Origin: Dermatophagoides farinae
Taxonomy: Eukaryota; Arthropoda; Arachnida; Sarcoptiformes; Pyroglyphidae
Assembly: GCF_024713945.1 (NCBI RefSeq)
Contig: NC_134683.1
Coordinates: 2,915,501-2,979,500 of the forward strand
Length of the DNA: 64,000 nt
Reading direction: 5' to 3'
The position numbers and the translations under genes were made by a program. Position 1 is the first letter of the stretch. Every line of letters starts with the position of its first letter. Shown one piece after another: positions 38,274 to 51,338 of the stretch. The notes beneath the pieces were generated by a model. The model saw only the letters and a program-made list of their open reading frames with translations. It was not told where the DNA came from and did not search any database.

Positions 38274-39360
38274 ATGGAAAAATCTTTTAATGAGAAATCG
38301 ATGAAAATCACATCGATTAAAAATAATGATGATATGATTCTTAATGTTGAAAAAACTAAATTGAAAACTATGCAGCAAAACAAATTAACACCATCAAAAC
38401 GATCACAATCACCATCTGTACAAAGTACAAAAACAAAAACCGAATCTTTGATAGGAATGATGAAAAAAATCGAAATAAAACCAAAATCAACGATAACAAA
38501 TCAATCATCATTGATATCAATCAATGATGAAGATGAATATTGTAAAACTGGTCTAAAAAAATTGGTAAGAAGATTTTTACCCGAAGATTATGATTCAGAT
38601 CCAAGAAAAGCACAGGATAAATCATCTGATCAACCGATACCGGATCCAGCAGATTCTTGTCAACCAAATTTTGGTTATTGTTATTGTATGAAATTGTACA
38701 TTGTAATCACATTATTTTTGGCCATGTGTGTTTATTTCAGTGATCCATGTGTTTATTTTTTACTAATGCCTGAAACATCTTTAACCACTGGTGTTGGTGA
38801 TGGTAATGATACTATACCAATATTGGTGACACAAATCAATGACAATCATACTGTAGATGAATATACAGAATCCGATTCTATATCATTGCTTCAAAAAGGA
38901 CAAAAAATTGAATATTGTGAATTTAAATTCGCTTACATTATATCATTGATCGTTGGATTATTAATATATGGATTAATATTCATAATATATACATGTCAAT
39001 TGATTATTCATTTTTATAATTTTCCATGGTATCTTTCCGAATCGATTCTATTGGGTTGTTATTCAATCATTCTATTAATTATGTCCATTGTTGCTTACGT
39101 TACTAGCAATCATGCAATTGGAACAAGTTTAGGTAAGTTATTACCATTATTATTCATAATTTGATTTTTCATTACTAAACTTTTTCATTCAATTTGTGTT
39201 TTTGTTTACAGCATTTATCGATAGTTTAATTGGCATTATTCTTGCATTCGTAATATTTCGTAATCACAGAGATGGTATTGTTCCAGCCGCATTAATCGTT
39301 CAATATGATCCAGATGGTAATCTTTTAACACAAATATTATCCAGACGACATTTTGTCTGA
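38274..39360 (+). CDS. unrecognised four-transmembrane protein (335 aa, two exons)
   Basis: Exons: 38274..39132 and 39212..39360, with a 79-bp intron in phase 1. Not recognised. The N-terminal ~140 residues are polar and cytosolic-looking, with Lys/Ser-rich stretches and an LKKLVRRFLPEDYDSDP motif. A hydrophobic helix follows at about 141-168 (YCMKLYIVITLFLAMCVYF). Next is a loop of ~55 residues with two N-glycosylation sequons (NDT, NHT), then three more helices: FAYIISLIVGLLIYGLIFII, SESILLGCYSIILLIMSIVA and, across the intron, AFIDSLIGIILAFVIF. The layout resembles tetraspan membrane proteins, but the tetraspanin CCG motif is absent. The start is the first in-frame ATG; the frame is open back to an AG acceptor, so a 5' exon is possible. 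AATAAA lies at 39431-39436. Confidence 0.75.
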
Positions 39361-39430
39361 TCTGATCTTGACACAATGGGAAAAAATATTCTGTTGATAT
39401 GAATTTTTTTCCCGTCTGATTATAAACAAA

Positions 39431-39436
39431 AATAAA
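39431..39436 (+). terminator. poly(A) signal for the four-TM gene
   Basis: AATAAA 70 bp after the stop codon. Confidence 0.6.
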
Positions 39437-39693
39437 GTAAATGAAAACAAAAAAATAATTGACCCATAAAAGTGGCTACTTTATTGTTTTGTTTGTTTAT
39501 TTGTCTTAATTTGCACTTGAATTTGCATCATTTCAACCTTTCATTAATAATGTTTGTGTGTGTGTGTGTGAGAGAGCGAAACAAATTGTCTCTCTACAAA
39601 AAAAGAAACTTTTTCAAAAAACAAAAATCACAAAGATGACTTGAAAATGAAAACAATAGACAAATCATAAATGTAAAAAAAATAATAATCATC

Positions 39694-41670
39694 ATGGATA
39701 ATAATAATCGACACAATTGGCCATCAACATCCACCATAAATTCAACATTGACTTCAACAGCTAATCATAATAATTGTCAACATTATCACCATTATCATTA
39801 TTATGGTTCATTATCCATAACCACATCGACATCAACATCAACAACAACAACAACAACAACAGCAACCACCACCACATCTACAACGAAAACAATTCTTGAC
39901 AATTCTAATCAAATTAGATCATCATCATATTATCCATTATTGTCAATTTCATCGACAAATTATTGTGATAATAGCCAAAGAATTAATAAATTTTCCAATC
40001 ATTTGATAAAGAAAAATATTCCTGAATCATTAACAAAATTGTGGATGACTGATGACGATGAGCAATATTCAAATATTCGACGTCATCATCATCGTCATAA
40101 ACATTCATATCGTCATCAACATCATAATGATACGGCTGCTGAATCGACATGTTTTCTTGAAGATACCGCAATGGATGAAACAAATCTATCCGGTTCATTT
40201 GTTCATCAAGAATTTCGACCATCAATATCACGTGCTTTAGAATATTGTCATAATGAAGTTTTACCACCGTATAGACGATTACTTAAATTATTGGGTTGGC
40301 AACCATTTCAATTTGATTGTTCGGGTTTTGATTGTTGTAAAATTTTAATCAATTCGTTGCATATAATGTTTTTGTTTCTGATCATTTGTATTGGCCATCT
40401 ACTTCAATATGCATCATGTTTTCGACAGGATAGTCTCGGTACTATGGATATTTTCGATGCAAAAATTCTCAACGATAACGATAATGCTGCTATTATAGAT
40501 TTATTTCATCAACATTTTCATTTAGAAACAAATCAAAGTTATCAATTTTTTAATTTGACAAAAATTTTCAAAGAAATTAATCATGAACTTGCTAGTGAAA
40601 TTGATGAACAAATTTTTATGAATCGTGTACAAATATTTCTACATTGTAAAGGATCAGCAATGGCACATTATTTTCTACCCGGTATCATTCATCTGGTATC
40701 ATTTGCCATTATATTGAAACATTTACGTTTCTGTGAAGTGGATCGTTTTCAAAATCTATGCCTATTGAATTTATTATTAGCCACAAAAATTATTGGACAT
40801 AAAAAGGCTAGTATTCAGATTAAAAAAATTGTACGAAATTGGATTGTAGCCATTTTTCTATGTCTATTATTGATCATAATTCAATTCGCTATACGTTTAT
40901 TCATATTTGATGATGTATCATTTGGTTTTATCGGTGCTGAACATTTACAATGGCTACCAAAACCATTATTGTGGCTAAAATCTTTTTGTTTCATTTTATT
41001 TTCATTCATTGAATTGATACATATTTCAATCATAATCATATATGCACTTTATTGTCAAATGAACATTCTATTCATTCAGATGAATGTTACAGCCATAAGA
41101 GAAAAACGAATTAATTTTCAGGTAAGTTTTTACTATATTATGATGTGGGGTAAACATTTAATTTAACAAAAAAAAATTTTTTTTTTTGATAATTATTCAT
41201 AGGAATTTGCCAAAAATACCGAAATATTCAAAATGAACATCAACTTCCTTAATAATCGTTATTCATTGAGCGTATCATTGTTAATGATTTATATAACGGC
41301 CAAAGCATCGGTTACCATGTTGGATATGTTTGCCAAATATTCATATGTTGGATGGCATTTACTAATGTTGGCTATTTCATCAATGATTTATTGGTCATTG
41401 TTATTATCCATACCATTATTACAGGCAGCAAGATTGACCAACGCCTGTCAATCGATCATCGACATTGGCCATGAGTTGTGTGCTAGACCATTCTGTTATC
41501 AACAAACAGCAAGAGATGATCTCGATTCATTGTTGACATATACAAGTAGTTTAAATCTAAAGGCACGTTTATTAATGATTCCGGTGCGCCCATCCTTTAT
41601 TATATCAATATTTCTTGTTCTCATTTTTATTATATTGATTCTAAGTCAATTTCATTTGATTGATTTATGA
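39694..41670 (+). CDS. seven-transmembrane gustatory-receptor-like chemoreceptor (631 aa, two exons)
   Basis: Exons: 39694..41121 and 41203..41670, with an 81-bp intron in phase 0 (CAG/GTAAGT...TAG/GAA). Seven hydrophobic segments are visible, among them LINSLHIMFLFLIICIGHLL, HYFLPGIIHLVSFAIIL, WIVAIFLCLLLIIIQFAI, FCFILFSFIELIHISIIII, SVSLLMIYITAKASV, LLMLAISSMIYWSLLL and FIISIFLVLIFIILILSQF. The end (LKARLLMIPVRPSF...ILSQF) resembles arthropod gustatory receptors: amphidation-like LxA then IPxxPS before TM7, and a final QF. A phase-0 intron near the 3' end is also typical of that family. Unusual is the ~190-residue Ser/Thr/His/Asn-rich N-terminal extension before the conserved-looking CHNEVLPPYRRLLKLLGWQP; usual family length is about 350-450 aa. 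The ligand is unknown, and assignment rests on topology and C-terminal features rather than a strong motif. Confidence 0.65.
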
Positions 41671-41728
41671 GATTTGAGAAAAAAAAATTTTGTTGTTATA
41701 CTCTCTATATTATTGATAAACAAATTAA

Positions 41729-41754
41729 AATAAAATCCATCATTATGAAATAAA
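41729..41754 (+). terminator. two AATAAA poly(A) signals for the receptor-like gene
   Basis: AATAAA at 41729-41734 and 41749-41754, about 60-85 bp after the stop and just before the end of the opposing galactosyltransferase frame at 41771. Confidence 0.55.
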
Positions 41755-41770
41755 AAAAAATATGCAAATA

Positions 41771-42770
41771 TCACAGCATTGTTTTATTTCTTATACAACA
41801 TTTGGTAGGAAGTTCATGCCAATTATATTCATATACAAGTCGTTGTTCCAGCTGTTGATTTCTGTAACATAAATAGCCAAAATTTATCAATGAATTATAT
41901 TTGTTCGTCATATCAACAACAGTTTGTTTATGTTGAACAAGAAATGTATTGATACATCCACGTGATCGATATTCGGTATCGAAATTAATATCATGCAATC
42001 GTTCAATATGTAATGGTGATAGCCATGTTCCAAGTGATACATCTTCACTTTGATATAGCTGTAACCAATGTGAATTTGAAAGCAATGAATTCAATTAATT
42101 CATGTGAAAGTACGTAACCACCACCTAATGCATATGGTAAATATCGATCACATAGAAACCAATTTTTTTCTTTCCAAACACCTTTTTGTTTAACATGAGC
42201 ACGACCATCGAAAAAACCCCAATAGATTGGAAGTTTATTTGAATTCTTGAGATTTCTTTGTTCCAACCATCTATAAATGGCATCGATACGAGCAAATGAA
42301 TCATCATCAACTTTGATAAGATATTCAAATTTTCCACGATGATGATCCGAGATCCAATGAAATGATTGAATTAATTTCAATGATAAATTCTGATATGTAT
42401 CACTAAGATTTGATAATAACATAAGATCATGATGTTGATGTTGTTCTTTCAAAAGTGCCGTTTTTGTTTCCGATGATAACTTATTCGTACCGATAACAAA
42501 ATAATGTTTAAATTGAAGATTATTGCCCAGATTTATCCACGTATCACGTATACAATTACGGCGGGCAAGATTTTTAACCGATGTGAACACAATACAAATG
42601 AGAAAATGGTGATCAGAATTATCTACAAATGGATAAAATATCTGATCTGAATGATTATCATTTAATTTTGATGATGACCCAAAAATGATATTCATAAGAA
42701 TAAAGCAGAGGATAAAACCGGCAAAAAATGCAACAATCAAATAGATACGACGTGATCCGATGATTTTCAT
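41771..42770 (-). pseudogene. B3GALT6: beta-1,3-galactosyltransferase 6 (galactosyltransferase II) homologue with a one-base frameshift
   Basis: B3GALT6 adds the third linker sugar (Gal) to proteoglycan core proteins in the Golgi. The frame from 42770 starts MKIIGSRRIYLIVAFFAGFI, a type II signal anchor. Family blocks follow: RRNCIRDTW, the DxD motif in LIKVDDDSFARIDA, YWGFFDGRAHVK, and LCDRYLPYALGGGYVLS. The homology then jumps frame at about 42079-42092 and resumes as SNSHWLQLYQSEDVSLGTWL, FDTEYRSRGC and CCIRNK, ending at 41771. The 1000-nt span is one base over 333 codons; removing one base gives 332 aa, close to the human 329. No intron can explain it, because the two conserved parts abut. 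It may be a sequencing or assembly error in an intact gene or a recent inactivating insertion. The upstream ATG at 42794 is in frame but less likely. Both halves are well conserved, so error is at least as likely as loss. Confidence 0.88.
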
Positions 42771-42794
42771 CTTTACAAAAAAAAAAATTAACAT

Positions 42795-44029
42795 ATATTG
42801 TTCACCATCTGGTGATCAATTCGAGCATTTTGAATCTGAAATAGAAAAAAAACTAAATTTTAATTTAAATATTTAAAAATTAATTAAATAATGAATTTAT
42901 TATTACCTGTCAACAGACTGATTGATCAACCGAGTGCATGTGACCAAAGAATGATATTTGTTTGGATATAGTTTCTATTAAATTCATTTTCACATCGATG
43001 TCGATATAATCTAATCTTAATAATTAAAAGTCATCGACATAATTATCACGATAGATAGATCAAATATACGCAAATTAATCCGTTCAATCAATCAAATGAT
43101 TGTTTAGGTTCAATGGATTTATTTTTCCAAAAAAAAACAAAACAAACAACATCAATAATTATCATTGCCGCTAAATGATGATTGTCGATTTGGATTGTGA
43201 AGGCGGTTGTGGTGGCAGTGGTGGTGGTGGTGGTGGTGGCAATATGTCTGGATCCATGTTATTCAAGATATATTTTCCATGTTATGAAAAAAGAGCCAAT
43301 AAAAGATAGGCTTGGCTTACCACATTCACCGATAGATATATATAGCGTATTGTATAGGATTTCATTTTTTTTTCTTTCTGGCCATGTTTATATGTTTCAA
43401 TGTTGTGTTACTATAAATATAAATGGTGGCCACAACAAATTTACCGATCACGAATGGCTTTGCTTCTTCTTCAAAGTGCGGATTCCATTTATATATGCTC
43501 ATGATGATGATGATGATGATTTTGATATGTTATAAAATGGTGGTATGGCATAATGTGAGAAGATAATGGAAAACAACAAATTCTATAGTTCAAAGTAAGA
43601 TTTGAGTTTCTTGTTTTTCTCTTCTGGTGTGTGTGTTTGTGTTATGTGTTGTGTGTTGGTTTTTTTTCTTGTTTTCGTTGTTGTTTTTGATGATGATGTT
43701 GATGATATCTTTTGTGTTGGATTTTTTTGTTTTCAATTTTTTTACCATTTTGATTTGAGTTCGATTTTTTTTTACTTTATTTTTTTTCACACAATTTGAT
43801 TCCGATAGATTACTACTATTTCACCATTGTCATCATCATCAACAACAACAACGTAAACAAAAATAATTTTGTGCTTTTAATTTTTTTTCAACTTTTAAAA
43901 GTTTTAATTAGTGTTTCCGATTGACGTGTGTATGTGTGTGTGTTCCATCATTATATTCTAATCAATTTGATTTGATTATTACGATTTTATTTTGCTTAAT
44001 TTTAAGATTTAAAAATAAACAACAACACG
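42795..44029. other. divergent intergenic region between galactosyltransferase and squid-type genes
   Basis: About 1.2 kb with GTG/GGT repeats (43206-43241), a GAT tract (43502-43521), GT tracts and poly-T. It should contain both promoters and 5' UTRs; no clear motif was recognised. Confidence 0.5.
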
Positions 44030-45149
44030 ATGGCTGATTGTTTAGTATCGAATCAATTTTCTTCAAGCCAAAATCGTTTCGGTAGTGGTACTAATGGCGG
44101 TAATAGTTCGGCCAACAATGATGAAAATAGGTGTGTAGTGGATAATTGATGAACTTTTCAAATCAAGTTGCATTAATATTTGTCATTTTTTAATTTTATT
44201 TGTAGAAAACTTTTCCTCGGTGGACTTAGCTGGGAAACTGAAGAAAGTATGTGTTTGTTTTTATATTATTAATATTTTTGCAATTTAATTCTTGTGTGTT
44301 TGTTTTTATTTCACAGAGGATCTTTTCGATTATTTTAATCAATTTGGACAAGTGGATAAAGTAACAATAAAATACAATTCAAGTACGGGACGATCACGTG
44401 GTTTTGGTTTTGTTACATTTATCAACGATGAAACTGTTGATGCTGTATTGAAAACTGGACCACATGTTATAAAGAATCGTACGGTTGATCCAAAACGACC
44501 GAAAGGAAAGAATGGTTTGAAGAAAATTTTTGTCGGTGGTATTGATGGCGATATGTCGAATGATGAGATTCGTACCTACTTTGAACAATTTGGAGCAGTA
44601 TGTCTTGTATTTATATTTACATCTATTTTTTCAATTTGTTATCTTTAACATTGATTTTAGATTGAAAACATTGAACGACCATTTGATCGTCAACGTAATC
44701 GAAGTCGAGAATTTTGTTTCGTCATTTTTGAAAGCGGTGAAGCAGCTGAATCGGCCATTTCAGTTCCGAAACAAGTAATTGGTGGTAAAGAATGTGACAT
44801 TAAAATCGCTCATCAAAATCGTAACCAAAATTCACATCAAAACGGAATGGGCGGTATGGGTAGTTCTGGTGGCATGATGAATCGTCGTGGTGGTGGTGGT
44901 GGTGGTAGTGGCAGCAGCGGTAATGGTCTTGGAAATGGTGGTGGACCAGGAAATCAATTTTTCAAGAATCATAATCAAAGCATTAATTCAAATTGGCGTA
45001 ATTCAGATCATCAGAATGGAAATTTTCGTGGCAACAATGATGATTATTCTGATACACATTTTCTTACCAACATTGATACTATGCCGAATAATAATTATTC
45101 AAACTATAAACCGTATAATAATTCAAATTTTTATCCATATTGGCATTAA
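44030..45149 (+). CDS. sqd: squid-type hnRNP (hnRNP A/B-D family), two RRMs and Gly-rich tail (303 aa, four exons)
   Basis: This RNA-binding protein family acts in splicing and mRNA export or localisation, in nucleus and cytoplasm. Exons: 44030..44130, 44206..44246, 44317..44597, 44661..45149; introns of 75, 70 and 63 bp in phases 2, 1 and 0. RRM1 starts at about residue 35: RNP2 LFLGGL followed by SWETEE, RNP1 SRGFGFVTF. RRM2 starts at about 121: RNP2 IFVGGI, RNP1 REFCFVIF, then VPKQVIGGKECDIKIA. The linker VDPKRPKGKNGLKKIFVGG and the ERPFDRQ segment match fly Squid and vertebrate hnRNP D/AB. The tail is Gly/Asn/Met-rich (GGMGSSGGMMNRRGGGGGG), then Asn/Tyr-rich, an aggregation-prone composition seen in hnRNPs. 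The ATG follows an AT-rich leader; the next codons are polar and fit the family's short acidic/Gly N-terminus. RNP1 of RRM2 departs from consensus (Glu at the usual Gly). Confidence 0.93.
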
Positions 45150-46616
45150 ATGATGCATGAATGTTACGGTCGATGTTGCCAATCATATATATCACATCGA
45201 TAACAAAAAAAACTTATCATCTCGAAAAAACGAATGCGCCAAATCAATTTATTTACTTAGAATGATGATTAAATTAATAACGACGAATAATCACGTGAAC
45301 ATTCATCATATAATTTTCTTCAATTTTTCACTTCAAATTACACTTTTCTTTATAATTTCTTCGTTTTTTTTTTGCTTTTGCTTCAAAAAAAATTATATTT
45401 CTATATTATATATCTTATATGCAGAACATTTGTAACCGGAAACACGTGATTTTTGAATCCTACACACACACACACACCTACGAATTCTTGCGCACTTACA
45501 ATTATTCTTTCATCATATATAAAACATTGATTTAACAATGTTTTTTTTTCTCAAAAAACAGATTCAACTATACTAATCCTTTCATATTATATGACAAAAT
45601 GAAAATTTGACATCATTAATTATATATTCAATCAATTCTTTCAATAATAATCACCCAGCAAAAAGATTATCCATCATTGTCATCATCATCATTATCATCA
45701 TCTCCACCACCAATCCGCTTCCATCAAATTATCATTAATCTGTTATTACAAATCATAATTGACACGATATAAGATAAATCCGGTGTTGCTTGTTGTTGTT
45801 GTTTGTTTGTTGTTTGTTGTTTGTATTATCCTCTATACCCTACATACAACAGAATGAATATTTGGATTTTGACTATGCCAACAATATCATCATTTTTTTC
45901 TTTTATTTTTCGAATGATAATACACTATATATTGATGTGTAACAATCCGCTTTTTAACATAAAAACCGTTTCGAATGTAAAAGATCTCAAAGATTTTTCT
46001 TTTTCGTATCAACTATTTTTTTTTCACACACACACACACTTCCGATTGATTCTTTTCTTTTTTTTTCTATTAGCTGCTCTTTTTCTGTTCCATCTGACCT
46101 CAATAATTGTTGTCGCTCGTCGTATGCGTCATTTTTTTTGAAATTCTACATCGCAAAAATAAAACCTAACAGAACTCTATTAATAATCTCATATTTTTTT
46201 CATCATGATTCTCAAATTTCATACGGACAAAGAATTATTCTTTTCTTTTTTTTTCATTGTTCCCAAAGATTATCCCCATTATTACTTAAATTTATATGCA
46301 AACAAACACACTTACACACAGACAAATCGATGATTGCAACAGCATCAAATCTTTTTCCTGGAATCTAATTATAATGAAAAAAAAACAATAATAATAATAA
46401 TAATAGCAGAACTAAATCCGAACCAATCTTTCATCCTACATACAAGTGAAAAAAACAACAGAATCTTTTTGCTTATCTTTTGGTAAAGAAAAGAAGATTT
46501 TTTTTTATATTTATTATTATCATTATTGACAGAATTTATATTCGGTTTTTTTCTCATCTGTCAACGAATTGTATTTGGTCGCTATTCACAAACATCCACC
46601 TACCTGTTTATGGAAA

Positions 46617-46655
<39 letters not shown>

Positions 46656-47774
46656 TGCATGCATAAAAGAATGGATAATTACATACGAATTTGTACATAT
46701 ATTGAAATCTTATGGAAATTTCCAATTCATGATAATTTTCAAAGGGAAAACCAACAAAAACAAATTTGGACAAATATTCTTTTTTTTCGACACTATCACA
46801 AAATGTCATGTCATTCACGTGTGTGTGTGTGTGAACCGGATCCGGATTAATTTTATTTTTATTTCATTTGAAAAGAAAATAGATCATATTCGTTCCTGTT
46901 GAAATTATCATTCTTTCTTTCTTTCTTTGTATTTTCAAACAAAACCCACACAAAAACAGATTCACTTTGATGATTATATGATGATGATGATGATGATGAT
47001 AATCCTTTATTTCTACTCAAATTTGCTGACAATTTTTTTTCACTTTTTTTCACATTTGCTTCTAATGTTTCTATTTTGGTCGTAACAACATATTTTATTT
47101 TCTCTCTTTTGAATTTTTTTTTTAATATGAATGATTTGTTATTTATGGAACAATGAAGAACCACAGAATGTGAATATATTTGAAATGTGACGACAAAAAA
47201 AAAACAAAACAAGAATCCGAATAACAACAACAACAACAACAACAAAAAAGAGAAAACAAAAACAAAAACTGATTATATTGATTTGGAAAAAAAACTGGAG
47301 AGAAAAAGTGAAAATATAGGCCAGAAAAAAAGTATTCAATTTCAAAATTCTTGAAACTTGGTTCTTGAAACTATGGTTTTATTTTGTATTTGGTTGAGTT
47401 ATTTTTAATTTAGAAATTCCTTTGAAATCATGTAGGTTGAAATCATATGTGACATTTTTGTTTTTTTTTTATTTATTAATGAAACAATTTCATAATTGTC
47501 AATGATTTGAAAAAGAAAAAGTTAACCGGAGATTTTTTTTTTTTTTTTTTGGTAATCATATATGATGAAAAAAAAATATTATTAGATTGGAAAACCTTTT
47601 TCTATGGAATTTTTTTTCCCACATGAAAAAAAAAATTCATCCATCTTCGGATAATTACGTCAACATTTGTGGCCACTATGGTAGTAGTAGGAACAAAAAA
47701 ACAGATTAGATTGTCCCGCATATATTTTTTTCTACACGCATTAACGCCCGTACCGAGAAAATTCCATTTTGGAT

Positions 47775-47805
<31 letters not shown>

Positions 47806-48198
47806 AGATTTAATTTATTCATTCATTCAATTTATTCGATCAGTTTTTGAATTATTATTACCGAGTATCAATGAATTTTGATTGTTTTTTTTTCGTTGTT
47901 GTTGTTGTTTTGCATTTGAAACCATTAGAAACAAAACAAAACAAAAAAAAATATAATCAAAAGTTCCTAATGACCAAAAAAAAAGAAGAGAGAATGGAAC
48001 GAAAGAGAAAAAAAACCGATCATTATCATCAATCTAAATCAATTGACAATTAATAAAATGTCTGGAATTTCAAATGAATGAATTTAGAATGTAGACCGAA
48101 AATGAATCAATCTATATTTAACGATATGTGTGTGTGTGTGTAATCAATAATCTGAAAAGAGAATCCAGCATGTTGTTAAACTAATGGTTTTTTTCTGT

Positions 48199-48231
<33 letters not shown>

Positions 48232-51200
48232 CTGGTCTACGATAATTTTTTTCCAATTTAATCTTTCATGGGAAAATGGTGATAATATTGAATAACAACA
48301 ACAACAACGACGACGACAACAACAACAACAACTTGCAATGGATAAAGGATTCAATATTCATTCATTCATTTTCACAAAGGCTCAATCATTTTATCAAATA
48401 TTTAGCATCGAAAAGTACCGAATAATAAAAAAAAAACTCTTTAACTAATGAAAATAAAAGTGATTGAAAGCTTTACAACATGAAGAATGAACTCGATGAA
48501 GGATAATAAAAAAAAATTTATCAAAAAAGTGTGTGTGTGTGTGTGTGTTTGAATACCATATACCCAGATACACATCATTTGAATATTCAAATGAGTTTGT
48601 CAAACAATTTTTTTTTTTTTTGGAAATGTTGTTGTTGTTGTTGTTGTTGTTATTTTGTGAAATTTGTTTCCATTCTTATTCTTGTTTGATCCCCGTTTTA
48701 CATGGATAGTACCGATCTTTGGTGATGATGGTTTTTTGTTGCCTGTTCCTTTTTTAATGAATGAATGAATATGTGAAAACAGCAAAGAGATGAGAATGAA
48801 AAAAATTTGCAAACTTGAAAAAAAATGTCAAAAAAAAAAGTTTTTTTTCTTTATTTCTTTTCACAAAGATAAAAAAAAGTGAAAAAAAAGACCTATGTAT
48901 ATGTTCTGTTGTCGATGTCAAACATTTTTTGTTGAATGTCAACTATGTATTATTATATTGTCCTTTTTTTTCAACCATAACGGTGTTAGATTCGATTCGA
49001 TTCATATAGTGTATAAAAATGGGCGATCGAAATCAAATTTTGAATGAATGAATGAATGAATGAATGGAAAGAATGACAAGAAATTCTTACTCCTGAAATG
49101 AAAGCCTTTGGAGATTGTTGTTTTTCAAGTGTATGTGTGTGTGTGTGTGTGGATCCATTTTCAAACAAACAAACAAAAAAAAAACCATAGTTCACCATTC
49201 GATAATAGCAAAAGCAATGACAAAAAGTTCAACTTGAATGAATGAAAAGAAAAAAAAATCTTTTTTTTCAACTGACCAGAAGAAAAAAGTTTTCAATTTG
49301 TAAAGAGAATTTTCATTTCTTCTTTAAAAAAAATTCTGGCTGTAAGGTGATGGAAATTTTAGATTTTTTTTTTCGTTTACTTTTTGGCTTGTCTTTTTTT
49401 TCTCATCGAATGTTTGTAAAGATAAAGTAAAGAAAAAAAAATGCTGAACATTTCTTTTTCCATTCTTACATGAGGAGAATGGTTGGAATTTTTTTTTCTC
49501 CCATTTGTTTTCATGCTGATTCTGGAATTCAAAATACCAACAAAAGAATGAGAATGAAAAAAAAAACGAAAAAAAAATATCGAACGATGCTGATGAAGAT
49601 GATGAAAAAAAAGATAAGAAATGAAAACGAAAAGAAAGAATTCCATCATATCGATTCCTACATTTTATGGTGTGTGTGTGTGTGTGTGTGTGTAAAAAAA
49701 ATTCTTATTTCCTTGTTATTGTATAATATATTTACTTGAAATAGCCAAATACACACCTACGTGTTTGTATTGTGAAATCTATCTTTTTCTATTTTCTTAT
49801 TCTTGATACGAATATTCAAAATGAAAATTGAATCGTCAAATAATGAAAAAAAATCTTTTATCATCATCATCATCATCATCAGGGAATGATAATCATACCA
49901 GTTGTTCGTTGGTTGATATTGATATAATGTGATCATAATTTTTGGATTTTTTTTCTGATTTAAAATTCCGTTTTCTTTTTACTCATTGCAAAAAAAAAAT
50001 GAATAAATGAACAAGAATACAGAATGTTCCCGAAAATTCACATTCGATTCAAATTGAATTTTTTTTTTCTACCATTCTTGTTTTTTTTAAATGAAAAAAA
50101 ATTTTCATCATCATCATCATCGAAAGAGACAATTCTTTTTTCCTCTCTCTCTCTATCTCCCTTATTGATTTTATTTCAATTTATATAGAAATTTTAATAT
50201 TATATTATTATTAATGTAGTTATAATAATAATCCAATTGATGAACAATGAGGTATGGATGATGATTGGAAACAAAACAAAAAAAATGTTGTCAATTTTGA
50301 AATGAATATTGATATATAGTGAGAAGTGTGTGTGTGTGTGTGTATGATGATGGAGATAGATGATGGCAAATGATGATGATGATGATATGGGCGGGTTATA
50401 TATTCTTTTTTGTTCCATTTTGATAAAATTTATATAATTCATTCATTCCATTTATATAATAGATAGATGGATAGATAATGTAAATGGGTTTTGTTTCTGC
50501 TTTGTGTATGCGTTTGATATTGATGAATTTTTTTTTTTTTTTTTGATTTTGAGGATTTCTTATTTCGCATCTGGATGTGTACATTTTATCACCATCCACC
50601 CATTTATATTTGATAGTTTTTGTTGTTGTTGTTGTTGTTGTCCAGTATTTTAAGTATCATGAAATATTCAAAATACGTAAAACAAATAACAAATGACCAG
50701 TACTCATACATACAAAAAATGTTCAAATATCTGATCGATGTATGTACAATTCAAATACAATACGACGTTTTTTTTTGTTGATGTTCAAAATTCCAATGTC
50801 TATTTCGGCTATTCTATTGATATTTTTTTTTTGACCATTATTGCTTATTTTTTTCGGTCGTATGTTCAATTCGGTTGTTTTTGTTTTTGTTTTTTTTCAT
50901 ATTCATCGATATGGAAGACTTGAATTAAATTTTGTTGTTCATGTTCAAAGGTTTTCATTTTTTTTTTCATGATACTGATACATGAACATGAACCAATAAA
51001 AACCGTGAATGAAGAATAGTGAAAAATGATGTAATCAACCTGAAAAGTTGTATGCAAAGAAATGATGGCTATTTTTGTTCTTCTTCAGCAATATTCTCTT
51101 GTGTATTGTTAGTGAATTTTTTTCCGATGAACATATCTCCAATCGTATTCGATACAGAATATTAGTATAGTATAGGTGTGTCTGATGGTATGGCGTTGTA

Positions 51201-51338
51201 AAAATTTAAGTGCTGAATGTATGAATGTTGTATTGTTATTTGGATGAATATTGGTAAAAATGTATCGAAAAGGACAAAATAAAAAGAAAACAAACAAACA
51301 AAAAAAAAATTTCTCAATATAGAATATGTAGTCATATA
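45150..51338. other. 6.2-kb low-complexity intergenic region
   Basis: No gene supported. It starts with the squid-type 3' UTR; the first AATAAA seen lies at 46158-46163, but shorter variants may be used. It ends with the testican 3' UTR on minus. In between are CA/GT tracts (46620-46652, 47775-47799, 48206-48230, 49671-49692), ATC/GAT tracts and long A/T runs. All open frames of 60-140 codons are repeat-driven. Confidence 0.6.
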
